Source of the DNA: Parafrankia irregularis | Lineage (GTDB): Bacteria > Actinomycetota > Actinomycetes > Frankiales > Frankiaceae | Direction: 5' to 3' | DNA length: 64,000 nt | Assembly (NCBI RefSeq): GCF_001536285.1 | Contig: NZ_FAOZ01000025.1 | Coordinates: 1 to 64,000 of the forward strand | In this document: one piece after another, positions 56,108 through 64,000 of the stretch | Position numbering within the stretch: position 1 is the stretch's first letter | Layout of the letters: each line of letters opens with the position of its first letter | Position numbers and translations under genes: made by a program | Notes under the pieces: generated by a model | What the model was told of the DNA's origin: nothing | The model's database searches: none | What the model saw: the letters and a program-made list of their open reading frames with translations, nothing else

Positions 56108-58234
56108 ATGCGGCAAGTAAGCGTTGACATCGGCGGGACGTTCACCGACTGCTTTCTCGTCTACGACGACGCCTACGTCGAGGCGAAGTCGTTAACCACA
56201 CACCATCATCTCGCTTCCGGCTTCATGGACGCGCTGGCGCAGGCGTGCACGCAGATCGAGCTCGATGTGAAGGCGGTGCTCTCGTCCGTCGACGCGGTGC
56301 GCTACGCCACCACGCTGGGGACGAACGCGCTCATCGAGCGCAGCGGACCGTCCGTCGGGATCCTCACCACCGCCGGCTTCGAATCGACTGTGCCGCTGAT
56401 GCGGGCCCGCGGCTACGGCGACGGGCTGACCGCGGCCGAGCAGTCCGACCTGCCTGCTGCGGACCGGCCCGCGCCGCTGGTTCCGGTGACCCGCATCGCA
56501 GGAATCCAGGAACGCATTGACTACGCCGGCAAGGTAGTGCTCTCCGTCGACGAGGACGACGTCCGCAGCCAGGTGCGGCGGCTGGTGGATGAGGGTGCGC
56601 AGGCGTTCGTGGTCGCGCTAACCAACGCGGTGGTCAACCCTGCCCACGAAAAGGAAGTTGAGCGCATCGTCCTCGATGAGTATCCCACTCATCTGCTCGG
56701 TGCGATCCCGATCGTGCTGTCGCACCGGGTCAGCGGACGCAAGGGCGAGTACGCCCGCACCATGTCGTCGATCATCGACGCCTACCTGCACAACCAGATG
56801 TACCACGGCCTGGCGTCCCTGGAGATCGAGTTGCGGCGTAACGGCTACACCAAGCCAATGCTGCTGGTGCACAACACCGGGGGCATGGCTCAGCTGAACT
56901 CGACCGCCTCGCTGCAGACCATCCACTCCGGACCCGTCGCCGGGCTGGAGGCCACCCACTACCTGTCGAAGACCTACGACCAACCCAACCTCATCGCCAC
57001 CGACATGGGGGGCACCAGCTTCGACATCGGCCTGGTGACCTCCGACGGCGTGAAGTTCTACGACTTCAACCCGGTCATCGATCGTTGGCTCGTATCGACT
57101 CCGATGACCTACCTGCACACCCTCGGCGCCGGCGGCGGCTCCATCGCCCGCTACGACCGTCTGTGGAGCGCCATCGAAGTGGGCCCGGAAAGCGCCGGCT
57201 CCGACCCGGGCCCGGCCTGTTACGGACGGGGAGGGCGGCTCCCGACTACGACGGATACCAACCTGGTGCTGGGTTACCTCGATGCGGACAACTACGCGGG
57301 CGGCACGATCAAGCTCAGCCTGCGCCGGGCGCAGCGCGCCATCGAGGAGCATATCTGCAAGCCCACCGGTATGAGCCTGGTCGAGGCGGCAAAGGCGATC
57401 AAGCGCAAGGTGGACAGCAACATGGCCAATGCGATCTTCAAGGAGGTCGCGGTCAAGGGCTACAATCCGAAGAACTTCGTCGCGCTCAGCTACGGCGGCG
57501 GTGGTCCGCTGCACGCCTGTGGGTATGCCGCGCAGCTGGGCATTAAGCACGTGCTTGTCCCCCCGTTCAGCTCGGTTTTCTCGGCGCTGGGCGCGGGCAA
57601 CATGAACCAGTTGCACATTCACGAGCGTTCGCTATACATGATGGTCTATGACGCCACCGGCCGTCGGCTCCTGGACGACTACCAGGTCTTCAACGACACC
57701 GTGGCGGAACTTGCCGCGAAGGGCCGCGACGACCTGCTCCGCCAGGGCGTCGATCCCGCCGACATCCAGTCGCGCGTGGAGGTCGACCTGCGCTACGGCA
57801 ACCAGCTTGCCCAGATCGGTGTCGTATGTCCGTTTGAGCGGCTCACCTCGCACCGGGACGTGGTCGAGTTGCTGGACCTGTTCAGTAACCTCTACGCCCA
57901 GCGGTTTGGCGAAGGCAGCCAAGCGCCCGAGGCAGGTGTCCGGATCAACGTCATCCGAGTGGTGAGCTATGTCGATCACGACAAGTTCGCCATGCGGCCC
58001 ACCCAGGCCGAGCCTCGTCCTGCACCGAGCCCCGCCCGGTGGCGGGAGTGCTACTACCCAGGCATCGATGGAGCGGTCAAGACCGCCGTCTACGACGTTG
58101 CCTGCCTTGAAGAGGGCCATGTCGTGGAGGGTCCCGCCTTGGTGGAAACCCCGCGCACGACCTACCTCGCCGAACCGGGCTGGCAGATCACGATCGGGCG
58201 TACCGGCTCCGCGGTGCTCACCAGGACCATCTGA
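56108..58234 (+). CDS. HyuA-type carboxylase subunit, ApcC-like
   Basis: 708-residue ASKHA-fold subunit. N-terminal loop QVSVDIGGTFTDCFLVYDD, second loop IATDMGGTSFDIGLVTSDG near residue 300, HTLGAGGGSIARYDRL and the family block ALSYGGGGPLHACGYAAQLG. Larger than the first HyuA-like subunit, which matches the unequal ApcA/ApcC pair (reported sizes about 70 and 87 kDa); this suggests two different ATP-dependent steps. GGAGGG lies before the ATG. Third gene of the operon. Confidence 0.88.
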   Translation: MRQVSVDIGGTFTDCFLVYDDAYVEAKSLTTHHHLASGFMDALAQACTQIELDVKAVLSSVDAVRYATTLGTNALIERSGPSVGILTTAGFESTVPLMRARGYGDGLTAAEQSDLPAADRPAPLVPVTRIAGIQERIDYAGKVVLSVDEDDVRSQVRRLVDEGAQAFVVALTNAVVNPAHEKEVERIVLDEYPTHLLGAIPIVLSHRVSGRKGEYARTMSSIIDAYLHNQMYHGLASLEIELRRNGYTKPMLLVHNTGGMAQLNSTASLQTIHSGPVAGLEATHYLSKTYDQPNLIATDMGGTSFDIGLVTSDGVKFYDFNPVIDRWLVSTPMTYLHTLGAGGGSIARYDRLWSAIEVGPESAGSDPGPACYGRGGRLPTTTDTNLVLGYLDADNYAGGTIKLSLRRAQRAIEEHICKPTGMSLVEAAKAIKRKVDSNMANAIFKEVAVKGYNPKNFVALSYGGGGPLHACGYAAQLGIKHVLVPPFSSVFSALGAGNMNQLHIHERSLYMMVYDATGRRLLDDYQVFNDTVAELAAKGRDDLLRQGVDPADIQSRVEVDLRYGNQLAQIGVVCPFERLTSHRDVVELLDLFSNLYAQRFGEGSQAPEAGVRINVIRVVSYVDHDKFAMRPTQAEPRPAPSPARWRECYYPGIDGAVKTAVYDVACLEEGHVVEGPALVETPRTTYLAEPGWQITIGRTGSAVLTRTI

Positions 58235-58869
58235 ACAAGGCACCGAAGGCGGGGCCGACTGACCCCCGGCCGTCCGGACGACATCGGCTCTCATATGCAC
58301 GTCCGATGTGCACACCGTCAGGGGTAACCTTCCCGCTCCGAAGCTCGCGGTCTCGGCCACGAGTCGGTCGGTGTAATCCTCGACCTGGGCTCCACCGACA
58401 CCAATGAAGCGTCGGAGGACGGGTAGTGATCGGATCCGTCGCGCCGCACTGTCAATGTTCTCCCTGTCAGCAGGGTTTCAGTCCCAATGTCAGGGAATGC
58501 TCGGCGCATACAATTCACCGCTCAAGGCGATGTCAACATGGCGAAGTCATTTCCAGTCAATGGCGCGCCCGCCGGGCTCACTTCATTCTTTTGGTGTGGC
58601 CCGCGCTAGCTAGAGAAGCCGCTTACCCTCTTCTGGCTCGTGGGCGACCCACGGCCGCATCCCTGCCGTAATCTTCGAACACCCCTAGCCGTCCAGCAGG
58701 ACACGACGGCAAGCAACGCCTGCTGGGCCAGGAGGGCCGGGTACCGCCTCACGGGTATTGGGCGGCGTGGCCCCGTCATGGCACGCCCGGCCCTCCTCCG
58801 CCGCTCATATCCGCAGTACGCACGAGCAACCAGCTCGAAGCGGTCCGCCCGGTTAAGGAGGGTGATCTC
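58235..58869. other. gap without a gene inside the carboxylase cluster
   Basis: 635 bp between the ApcC-like gene and the transporter. No frame looks real and no RNA gene or repeat is recognised. The strong AAGGAGGG ribosome site of the transporter lies at its end (58855-58862). The length suggests a second promoter. Confidence 0.4.
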
Positions 58870-59535
58870 ATTACCACCGACGATTCCATTCTTTCGACCG
58901 ATTCACCGCCGTTGCCAAACGAGGCCGGGGCATTACCCCTTCAGCCGGCTGCCAACCTGGTGCGCGGCAACCCAAGCGCAATCGGCATCCCCAGCTTCAT
59001 AGCCGGGGCCGTCGGACTCGGGCTGGTCGACACCGGCTGGATCGAGCCCGCAGCGACTGGTGCCGCCATCCCTGTCATCGTGACCGCGACCTCGCTCGGT
59101 CTTCTGATCGCCGCGGTCTGGGCGGCGGCGCTCGGGCAGAGCGCGCCAGCCAGCCTGTTCGCGGTGTTCAGCGGGTTTTTCGGCAGCTACGCCGCGTTCG
59201 TCCTAGGCCTCGGCCACAACTGGTACAACATCCCGGCCGACCAGGTGACCAGGACCACCGAGCTGTGGCTGATCTGCTGGCTGGTCACCGTGGTCGTGCT
59301 CACCGTGGCACTCCTACGACTGCCCAGCAGCTTCACCCTGCTGCTCGGGCTCGTTGACGTCGCGCTGCTGCTGCTACTGCTCGGCACCATCAACACCAAT
59401 GCGGCCCTGACCCACGCCGGCGGCTACTTCGTGTTCGCCGTCGTCGCCGTGGCGACCTACCTGTACGTCGGCATCTTGTTCGCCGAGACCGGTGGGAAGG
59501 GGTTCCCGCTCGGCAAGCCGATCATCTCCGGATAG
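58870..59535 (+). CDS. GPR1/FUN34/YaaH (SatP-type) transporter, probable AUU start
   Basis: 221-residue six-helix membrane protein, paralogous to the transporter at 3894-4559: PLQPAANLVRGNPSAIGIP, LGHNWYNIPADQV, LWLICWLVTVVVLT, SFTLLLGLVDVALLLLLLGT and ETGGKGFPLGKPI. No ATG or GTG exists in frame near the expected start. AUU at 58870 lies eight bases after AGGAGG, and from there the N-terminus (TTDDSILSTDSP) parallels the paralog's TVDAPPTSV; a TTG at 58912 is the alternative. Probably carries acetate or another small carboxylate for the ketone pathway. Confidence 0.82.
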   Translation: MTTDDSILSTDSPPLPNEAGALPLQPAANLVRGNPSAIGIPSFIAGAVGLGLVDTGWIEPAATGAAIPVIVTATSLGLLIAAVWAAALGQSAPASLFAVFSGFFGSYAAFVLGLGHNWYNIPADQVTRTTELWLICWLVTVVVLTVALLRLPSSFTLLLGLVDVALLLLLLGTINTNAALTHAGGYFVFAVVAVATYLYVGILFAETGGKGFPLGKPIISG

Positions 59536-59687
59536 CACCCCGTGATCCGACTTCCGTAGGTGCCCACGCTGACGCGTAAACGAGGAAGGCGTCATCACAC
59601 CCCTCATCGGTTTTGCGTAGCCCATGCGGGGCCTGGGAAGCCGCTCGCCATCCTTGCCAGAAACGTCCCACCGGAAGGTGTATCGTT

Positions 59688-61919
59688 ATGAGCCAAGCTG
59701 AAAATTCTGACGACAAGTCGCTCGTTGAGAGGTTCCTCGAAGACAACGTCCTGTTCCTCGGGCCCGATCCCGAGATCATGAAAAACCACAAGCTCGCTCC
59801 CGAGTCACCGCGCGAGACACAGGCGCTGGCGCAGTTCACGGACCCTGAAGTGGTCAACCTGGTGCGGAACAAGCTGCAGACCGCATGTAACGAGTCGTTC
59901 GAGATGGTAGAGCAGATGGGTGCGGCTCCGGGAGCGAAGTGGGGCGACCTGATCTCCGGGATATGGACGTCCTCGGGTGACCTGGCCCTGTCCAGCATGG
60001 GCGGTGTACTGCTGTTCTCGGTGCTCACGCAGCACCCTGTCAAGTTCATCGTCAAGTACTGGGCCGACGAGCCGACGGTCGGTATCCACGAGGGCGACAT
60101 CTTCATGCACAATGACGCCCGCTACGGCAATGCCCACAACACCGATCAGAGTCTCCTCATTCCAGTCTTCCACGAGGGGCAGCTGATCTGCTTTACCGGC
60201 GCGGTCGTGCATGAGGGTGAGAACGGAGCCACCGAACCCGGCGGTATGCCCTCGGCGGCGGAGTCCCCGTTCGACGAGGGTCTGAAGATCCCGCCGCTCA
60301 AGGTGGGCGAGAACTACACGTTCCGCCGCGACATCATGACATTCCTACAGAACTCGGTGCGCGAACCGAAGTTGCAGCTGGAGGGCATGAAGGCTAAGCT
60401 TTATGCGGCCATGCGGATGAAGGACCGGGTTCTGGATGCGATCGCCGAATATGGTGTCGACCCGGTGATCGCCACGTTGCGGCGCACCCTGACCGACACC
60501 GCCGACGAGGTTCGCCGCAGGCTCCGCACGTGGCCGGATGGCACCGTGCGGCAGAACGTCTTCCCGGACGGGACGCTGCGGGAGAACTGCCTGGTCAAGA
60601 TCAGGCTGGCGATGACAAAGAAGGACGACGAGCTGATCCTGGATTTCCGTGGCTCATCACCGGAGTTCCTTAACCGGGCCAATAACACGATCCTTTCGTC
60701 GATGAAGGGCATGCTGGCCCAGGAGTTCCTTACGTTCGTGTGGCCGGACCTGCCGCGGAACCAGGCGGTGTTCGAGCCGATGACCGTCGTCACCGACCCA
60801 GGGTCGGCGCTGAACTGTTCCCCGGATGCGCCGAACGCGCAGTGCATGATGACGTTCTTCCCTTCCTTCACGGCGGCCCAGTTGGCGGTGCCGAAATTCC
60901 TCTACAGCGCGGGTGAACGTTCTACGGACATCGTCGCCGGCTGGTACAATATGATCGTCACGCTCATCTACGGGGGCATCAACCAGCATGGCGAGCTGGT
61001 CGGTAATGTGTGTGCCGACCTCAATGGAATGGGCGGGGCCGCGCGGTCCAACCGGGACGGTGAGCACGCGGTCGCCCCGATCTTCGCGCCCATGGCCGAC
61101 ATAGGCGAGCAGGAGCTCATCGAGGAAGAAGTCCCGATCCTGAAGATCGTGCCGAACAGGGTGATGCGGGATAACCAGGGCTTTGGCAAGTTCCGCGGCG
61201 GCCAGGGCTACCAGCAGATCGCCACCGCCAAGGACAGCGCCATGTGGGGGTTCATGGTGTGCAGCATCGGCTCGAAGTTCCCCAGCTCGCACGGCATCTT
61301 CGGTGGTTACGGCCCCGGCACCTTCCCATTGTGCAAGATCAAGAATGTTGACATGTTCAAGGTGATGGACGACCAGCGCGAACTGCTGCGCTACACCATC
61401 GAGGAACTGATGAACGACCGTCCGTTCCCCGACGCGACCTACTCGACACACCACATGGGCCTGCAGTTCGAACTCGCCGAACGAGGTGAGCTGTACATGC
61501 TCACCCAGGGAGCCGGAGGTGGCTACGGTGACGTGCTCGAACGCGCCCCTGAGGCGGTGGCCGCCGACTACCGCGACGGCCTAGTGTCCCTCAGCACCGC
61601 GCGCGACATCTACCAGGTGGTGCTCAACCCGGACACTGCCGCGGTCGATGCCGAGGCTACCTCAGCGGCCAGGAACGCCGAGCGGGCTGCTCGGCTGAAG
61701 CGGGGCAAGCCGTTTGCGGAGTTCGTCAAGGACTGGGAGACCGAGACGCCTCCAGCCGATGTGCCGTTCTTCGGTTCCTGGGGTGATCCTCGGTTGCTTT
61801 TCCGAGGTACTCCGGAGGACACCTGCCCTGCGGACGCGATCGTGCCGGTGATGATGCCCAACCCGAAGGATGTGCGGATCGCGGAGCTGGAGGCCAAGCT
61901 CGCGCAGCTGCAGGGCTGA
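59688..61919 (+). CDS. HyuB-type carboxylase subunit, ApcD / acetone carboxylase alpha-like
   Basis: 743-residue hydantoinase B family protein. EGDIFMHNDARYGNAHNTDQ, PVFHEGQLICFTGAVVHEGE, NMIVTLIYGGINQHGELVGN, NRVMRDNQGFGKFRGGQGYQ and YMLTQGAGGGYGDVLERAPE are family blocks. The HxxD-type metal and substrate site is expected in the first. In ketone carboxylases this subunit carries the carboxyl transfer site. The start at ATG 59688 follows GGAAGG. Its order after the two HyuA-like and small subunits mirrors apcABCD, apart from the intervening transporter. Confidence 0.88.
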   Translation: MSQAENSDDKSLVERFLEDNVLFLGPDPEIMKNHKLAPESPRETQALAQFTDPEVVNLVRNKLQTACNESFEMVEQMGAAPGAKWGDLISGIWTSSGDLALSSMGGVLLFSVLTQHPVKFIVKYWADEPTVGIHEGDIFMHNDARYGNAHNTDQSLLIPVFHEGQLICFTGAVVHEGENGATEPGGMPSAAESPFDEGLKIPPLKVGENYTFRRDIMTFLQNSVREPKLQLEGMKAKLYAAMRMKDRVLDAIAEYGVDPVIATLRRTLTDTADEVRRRLRTWPDGTVRQNVFPDGTLRENCLVKIRLAMTKKDDELILDFRGSSPEFLNRANNTILSSMKGMLAQEFLTFVWPDLPRNQAVFEPMTVVTDPGSALNCSPDAPNAQCMMTFFPSFTAAQLAVPKFLYSAGERSTDIVAGWYNMIVTLIYGGINQHGELVGNVCADLNGMGGAARSNRDGEHAVAPIFAPMADIGEQELIEEEVPILKIVPNRVMRDNQGFGKFRGGQGYQQIATAKDSAMWGFMVCSIGSKFPSSHGIFGGYGPGTFPLCKIKNVDMFKVMDDQRELLRYTIEELMNDRPFPDATYSTHHMGLQFELAERGELYMLTQGAGGGYGDVLERAPEAVAADYRDGLVSLSTARDIYQVVLNPDTAAVDAEATSAARNAERAARLKRGKPFAEFVKDWETETPPADVPFFGSWGDPRLLFRGTPEDTCPADAIVPVMMPNPKDVRIAELEAKLAQLQG

Positions 61920-61952
61920 CGGTGGGGTACTGACGAGGATGGCGGGAGAACG

Positions 61953-62783
61953 ATGAAGGCCTTGGACGACTGGGTTCATGGCAGGCGTGACACTCTGACC
62001 TGGTTGGACTGCGACCGGTACGTGTGGTCGGTGTTCGCTGGCGCGCCGGACCGCTGGTACGACGATCCGGCCACGCTGGTCGCGGCCACCGCGCAGGCAC
62101 ACCGGTTACTGCGGTCCGATGTGTTCGGTGTCAACGTCTTAGGTCCGTTCTCCCGCCACCTCGTTCCGGCTGGAGACGCTGCCGAGGTGTGCGCGGCGCT
62201 GGAGTTGGCCGAGCCGCGCCGGGTGCTGGCCGACACCCTCGACGCCCTGCTCCACCAGCTCGGCGACCATGCCGACATCGTGCTCGGCTGTCCGTCCCCG
62301 CGCCGGCTCTTCGCGTCCGGTGCGGAGGTCGGTTTCGACGAGCTCGATGACGTCGCAACAGGTCTGCTGGAGGTGATCCGCACCATGGCGGATCGGCCGG
62401 TCGGCGGGTTGCAGATCATCTGTGATACCCCGTCAGGGCCCGACGACGACGAAATTGACGTCTGGTCGAGTCTGCTGGCCGCAGCCGGGCACTACGGCTG
62501 GATCAGCGCGATCCGGTTGGATGGCGTCGCCGACCCCGACCAGGTCGACACTCCGCTGGCCGGTGAGCTACTGCTCCTTCCCCGCGTAGCGGCCGATGCG
62601 CTGCCTGATGATCGCCGCCACGGTGGCGGACTCCCGCCCGCCCTGTGGGCCGACACGGCCGAGGCCGCCAGGCTCGCCGAGGCGGCAGCCAAGCGTCGGT
62701 TCCGGTTCGGGGAGATCCCGGCCGACGCCCCCCCGGAAACGGTCGTTGCCCGCATCGCGGTGCTCGGCGAAGCCGCACGGTGA
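61953..62783 (+). CDS. probable fifth carboxylase subunit (ApcE-like)
   Basis: 276 residues (about 30 kDa). I do not recognise a domain with certainty: FGVNVLGPFSRHLVPAGDAA, EPRRVLADTLDALLHQLGDH and YGWISAIRLDGVADPDQ suggest an alpha/beta barrel reminiscent of UROD/MetE-like proteins. There is no signal peptide or membrane segment. Acetophenone carboxylase needs a fifth subunit of about 34 kDa, and this gene has the expected size and position directly after the HyuB-like gene (33-bp gap, GGGAGA before ATG). The assignment rests on that context. Confidence 0.6.
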   Translation: MKALDDWVHGRRDTLTWLDCDRYVWSVFAGAPDRWYDDPATLVAATAQAHRLLRSDVFGVNVLGPFSRHLVPAGDAAEVCAALELAEPRRVLADTLDALLHQLGDHADIVLGCPSPRRLFASGAEVGFDELDDVATGLLEVIRTMADRPVGGLQIICDTPSGPDDDEIDVWSSLLAAAGHYGWISAIRLDGVADPDQVDTPLAGELLLLPRVAADALPDDRRHGGGLPPALWADTAEAARLAEAAAKRRFRFGEIPADAPPETVVARIAVLGEAAR

Positions 62784-63164
62784 CGGTGAGCGCCACGGAC
62801 GACAGCCTGGACGAATGCCGCCATATCCGCCTGGCCGCGCTTGCGTGGGAGGGCCTCCTGCCTGCTGGCTCAAGGGGAGGCCGGTTGGGCCATCGGGGTC
62901 TGTGGCGTTCCACGAGACGTGGACGCGCTGTCCGATCAGTGCGAGGTGGCGCTGGCCGTCGGCGCGGACATATTGAACGATCCCAGTCCTCCAGTGGCTG
63001 AGGCACCGGAGCGGATCGGGGCCCGCGGCTGACAACCTCGACCCGACCTCGTACTGGAGGCCGGATGAGGAGCTCGCCGCGGTGCTCGGCACCACGTTCT
63101 GGTCGCCAAGGTTGGCTCCGTGACCGTTCTCGAGCGCACCTCACCAAGGCAGGAAGGACGCCCC
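62784..63164. other. gap with a possible broken small gene
   Basis: A GTG overlapping the preceding stop (GTGA, 62780) opens a frame with DECRHIRLAALAWEGLLPAG; a plausible continuation, AGWAIGVCGVPRDVDALSDQ and ALAVGADILNDPSPPV, lies in another frame. This may be a frameshifted gene of about 80 codons with no assignable function. AGGAAGGA at the end serves the ligase gene. Confidence 0.35.
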
Positions 63165-64000
63165 ATGCGGGTCATCGACTACTTCGACAAGGGCGCACAG
63201 CACAACGGCGATCGCTTCTTCATCGTCTCCGATGAGGGCAACGTGACTTATGCCGAGGCCGCTCGGCATTCGCGGCGGCTGGCCGCCGGGCTGTACGCGC
63301 GAGGCTTCTCCCCCGGTGATGGGGTCGGCGTGCTGGCCCCGAACGTCAGCGAGGGGCTCCTGGGGATGCTCGGCCTCTGGAGGGCCGGCGGCGTCTGGGC
63401 ACCCCTCAACCATCTCAACGCGTTGAGCGCGACGCTGGACTTCATGAATGAAGTGAAGGTGCGGTGGCTGCTGCTGCACTCACGCTTCGCCGACCAAGTA
63501 GATGAGATCCTCGCGCACGTGCCCACCCTCAAGCACGTCATCTGCCTGGACAAGCCGTTCGCCGGCGCTGAGTCGATGGCCGATGTCCTCGCCGCCGGCG
63601 ACGGGGTGGACATACCGGACTGGAGCGACCCCTTCGGCGCACCTACCGCAGTGTGTGCTACCTGGCCCACGGGCGGGACGACGGGCAGGTCCAAGGCGGT
63701 CATCTGGACCAACGACGTATTCGCGAACCTCATCGACCTGTCCACGCGGCACTGGCCGGCGTCCGAGCACCCGGTGAACCTCATGGTGGCGCCTATCACG
63801 CACGCGGCCGGCGTCATGGCGGTCATCCTGGCGGCCCAGGGCGCGACGGTCGTCATCCGCCCGGGTTTCGACGCCGAGGACGCACTGGGCCGCATCGAGC
63901 GCGACGGAGTCACGCATGTGTTTCTTCCGCCGACGGCGTACTACCGCATGCTGGAAGGCCAGAAGGCGCGGCCCCGCGACTGCTCCAGCCTGAAGATGCT
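63165..64000 (+). CDS. acyl-CoA synthetase (AMP-forming), truncated by window end
   Basis: The first 278 residues of an ANL-superfamily CoA ligase: MRVIDYFDKGAQHNGDRFFI, then GLYARGFSPGDGVGVLAPN and GLWRAGGVWAPLNHLNA. The phosphate loop TWPTGGTTGRSKAVIWTN near residue 167 differs slightly from the usual TSGTTG. The adenylation core continues past the edge. It directly follows the carboxylase genes, as benzoylacetate-CoA ligase follows apcABCDE in the acetophenone pathway, so it probably activates the 3-oxoacid made by the carboxylase. AGGAAGGA precedes ATG 63165. Confidence 0.85.
   Translation, partial: MRVIDYFDKGAQHNGDRFFIVSDEGNVTYAEAARHSRRLAAGLYARGFSPGDGVGVLAPNVSEGLLGMLGLWRAGGVWAPLNHLNALSATLDFMNEVKVRWLLLHSRFADQVDEILAHVPTLKHVICLDKPFAGAESMADVLAAGDGVDIPDWSDPFGAPTAVCATWPTGGTTGRSKAVIWTNDVFANLIDLSTRHWPASEHPVNLMVAPITHAAGVMAVILAAQGATVVIRPGFDAEDALGRIERDGVTHVFLPPTAYYRMLEGQKARPRDCSSLKM

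Noticed and set aside
56618-57622. 334-codon minus-strand frame inside the second HyuA-like gene
   Set aside because: Antisense to a well-supported gene.
1-64000. CRISPR arrays, tRNA and rRNA genes
   Set aside because: No regularly spaced direct repeats, cloverleaf-like genes or rRNA-like stretches were noticed on either strand by eye; a dedicated search was not possible.

Overview
The window is high-GC DNA with GTG and TTG starts, ATGA/GTGA gene overlaps and actinobacterial protein families, which points to an actinomycete (Actinomycetota). A Frankia- or Pseudonocardia-like host would fit, but no rRNA or other marker is present to decide this. Catabolic operons alternate with a dense, nested mobile-element and defence region.

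Region 1 (1-6030): a MetE-like zinc methyltransferase overlaps an isopenicillin-N-synthase-like 2OG oxygenase. After an IS110 transposase on the other strand come a GPR1/FUN34/SatP-type transporter, a PhyH-type Fe(II)/2OG oxygenase and an HD-domain oxygenase. The last two overlap by ATGA and resemble the phosphonate-oxidising pairs PhnY/PhnZ and TmpA/TmpB.

Region 2 (6030-12660): mobile-element wreckage. It holds an IS5 remnant, a palindromic site, a 5' group II intron fragment on the minus strand and a second group II intron on the plus strand. An intact IS21-type element splits the reverse transcriptase of the second intron, with a visible 9-bp target duplication. A tyrosine recombinase fragment follows.

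Region 3 (12711-23503): a Phd/VapC-type toxin-antitoxin pair, a complete Wadjet anti-plasmid system (jetABCD, minus strand), an unrecognised 430-residue protein and a decayed tyrosine recombinase.

Region 4 (24082-30620): a universal stress protein abuts an IS630 element. That IS630 contains an IS3-type element and a 353-nt ORF-less group II intron lying exactly between two codons of the transposase. IS1380 and IS30 remnants and one small conserved-looking protein follow.

Region 5 (30721-46016): an SCP-x-like thiolase, a tandem-TetR regulator, an IS5 element with perfect terminal repeats, an orphan branched-chain-type solute-binding lipoprotein, and an essentially complete ethylmalonyl-CoA pathway on the minus strand. 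The pathway genes are crotonyl-CoA carboxylase/reductase, malyl/methylmalyl-CoA lyase, methylsuccinyl-CoA dehydrogenase, mesaconyl-CoA hydratase and ethylmalonyl-CoA mutase, with a second acyl-CoA dehydrogenase and a 3-hydroxybutyryl-CoA dehydrogenase upstream. Together they would turn acetyl-CoA into glyoxylate and C4 units.

Region 6 (46980-53420): a second IS21-type element. Its istA carries a stop and frameshifts and is split by a 3.8-kb element that encodes two tyrosine recombinases.

Region 7 (53820-64000): genes for an ATP-dependent ketone carboxylase. The order and subunit sizes (HyuA-like, small zinc protein, HyuA-like, HyuB-like, about 30-kDa protein) match acetophenone carboxylase ApcABCDE. 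A second SatP-type transporter lies within the set, apparently with an AUU start, and an acyl-CoA ligase is cut by the window end. Inferred flow: methyl ketone carboxylation, CoA activation, thiolysis to acetyl-CoA, then assimilation through the ethylmalonyl-CoA pathway.
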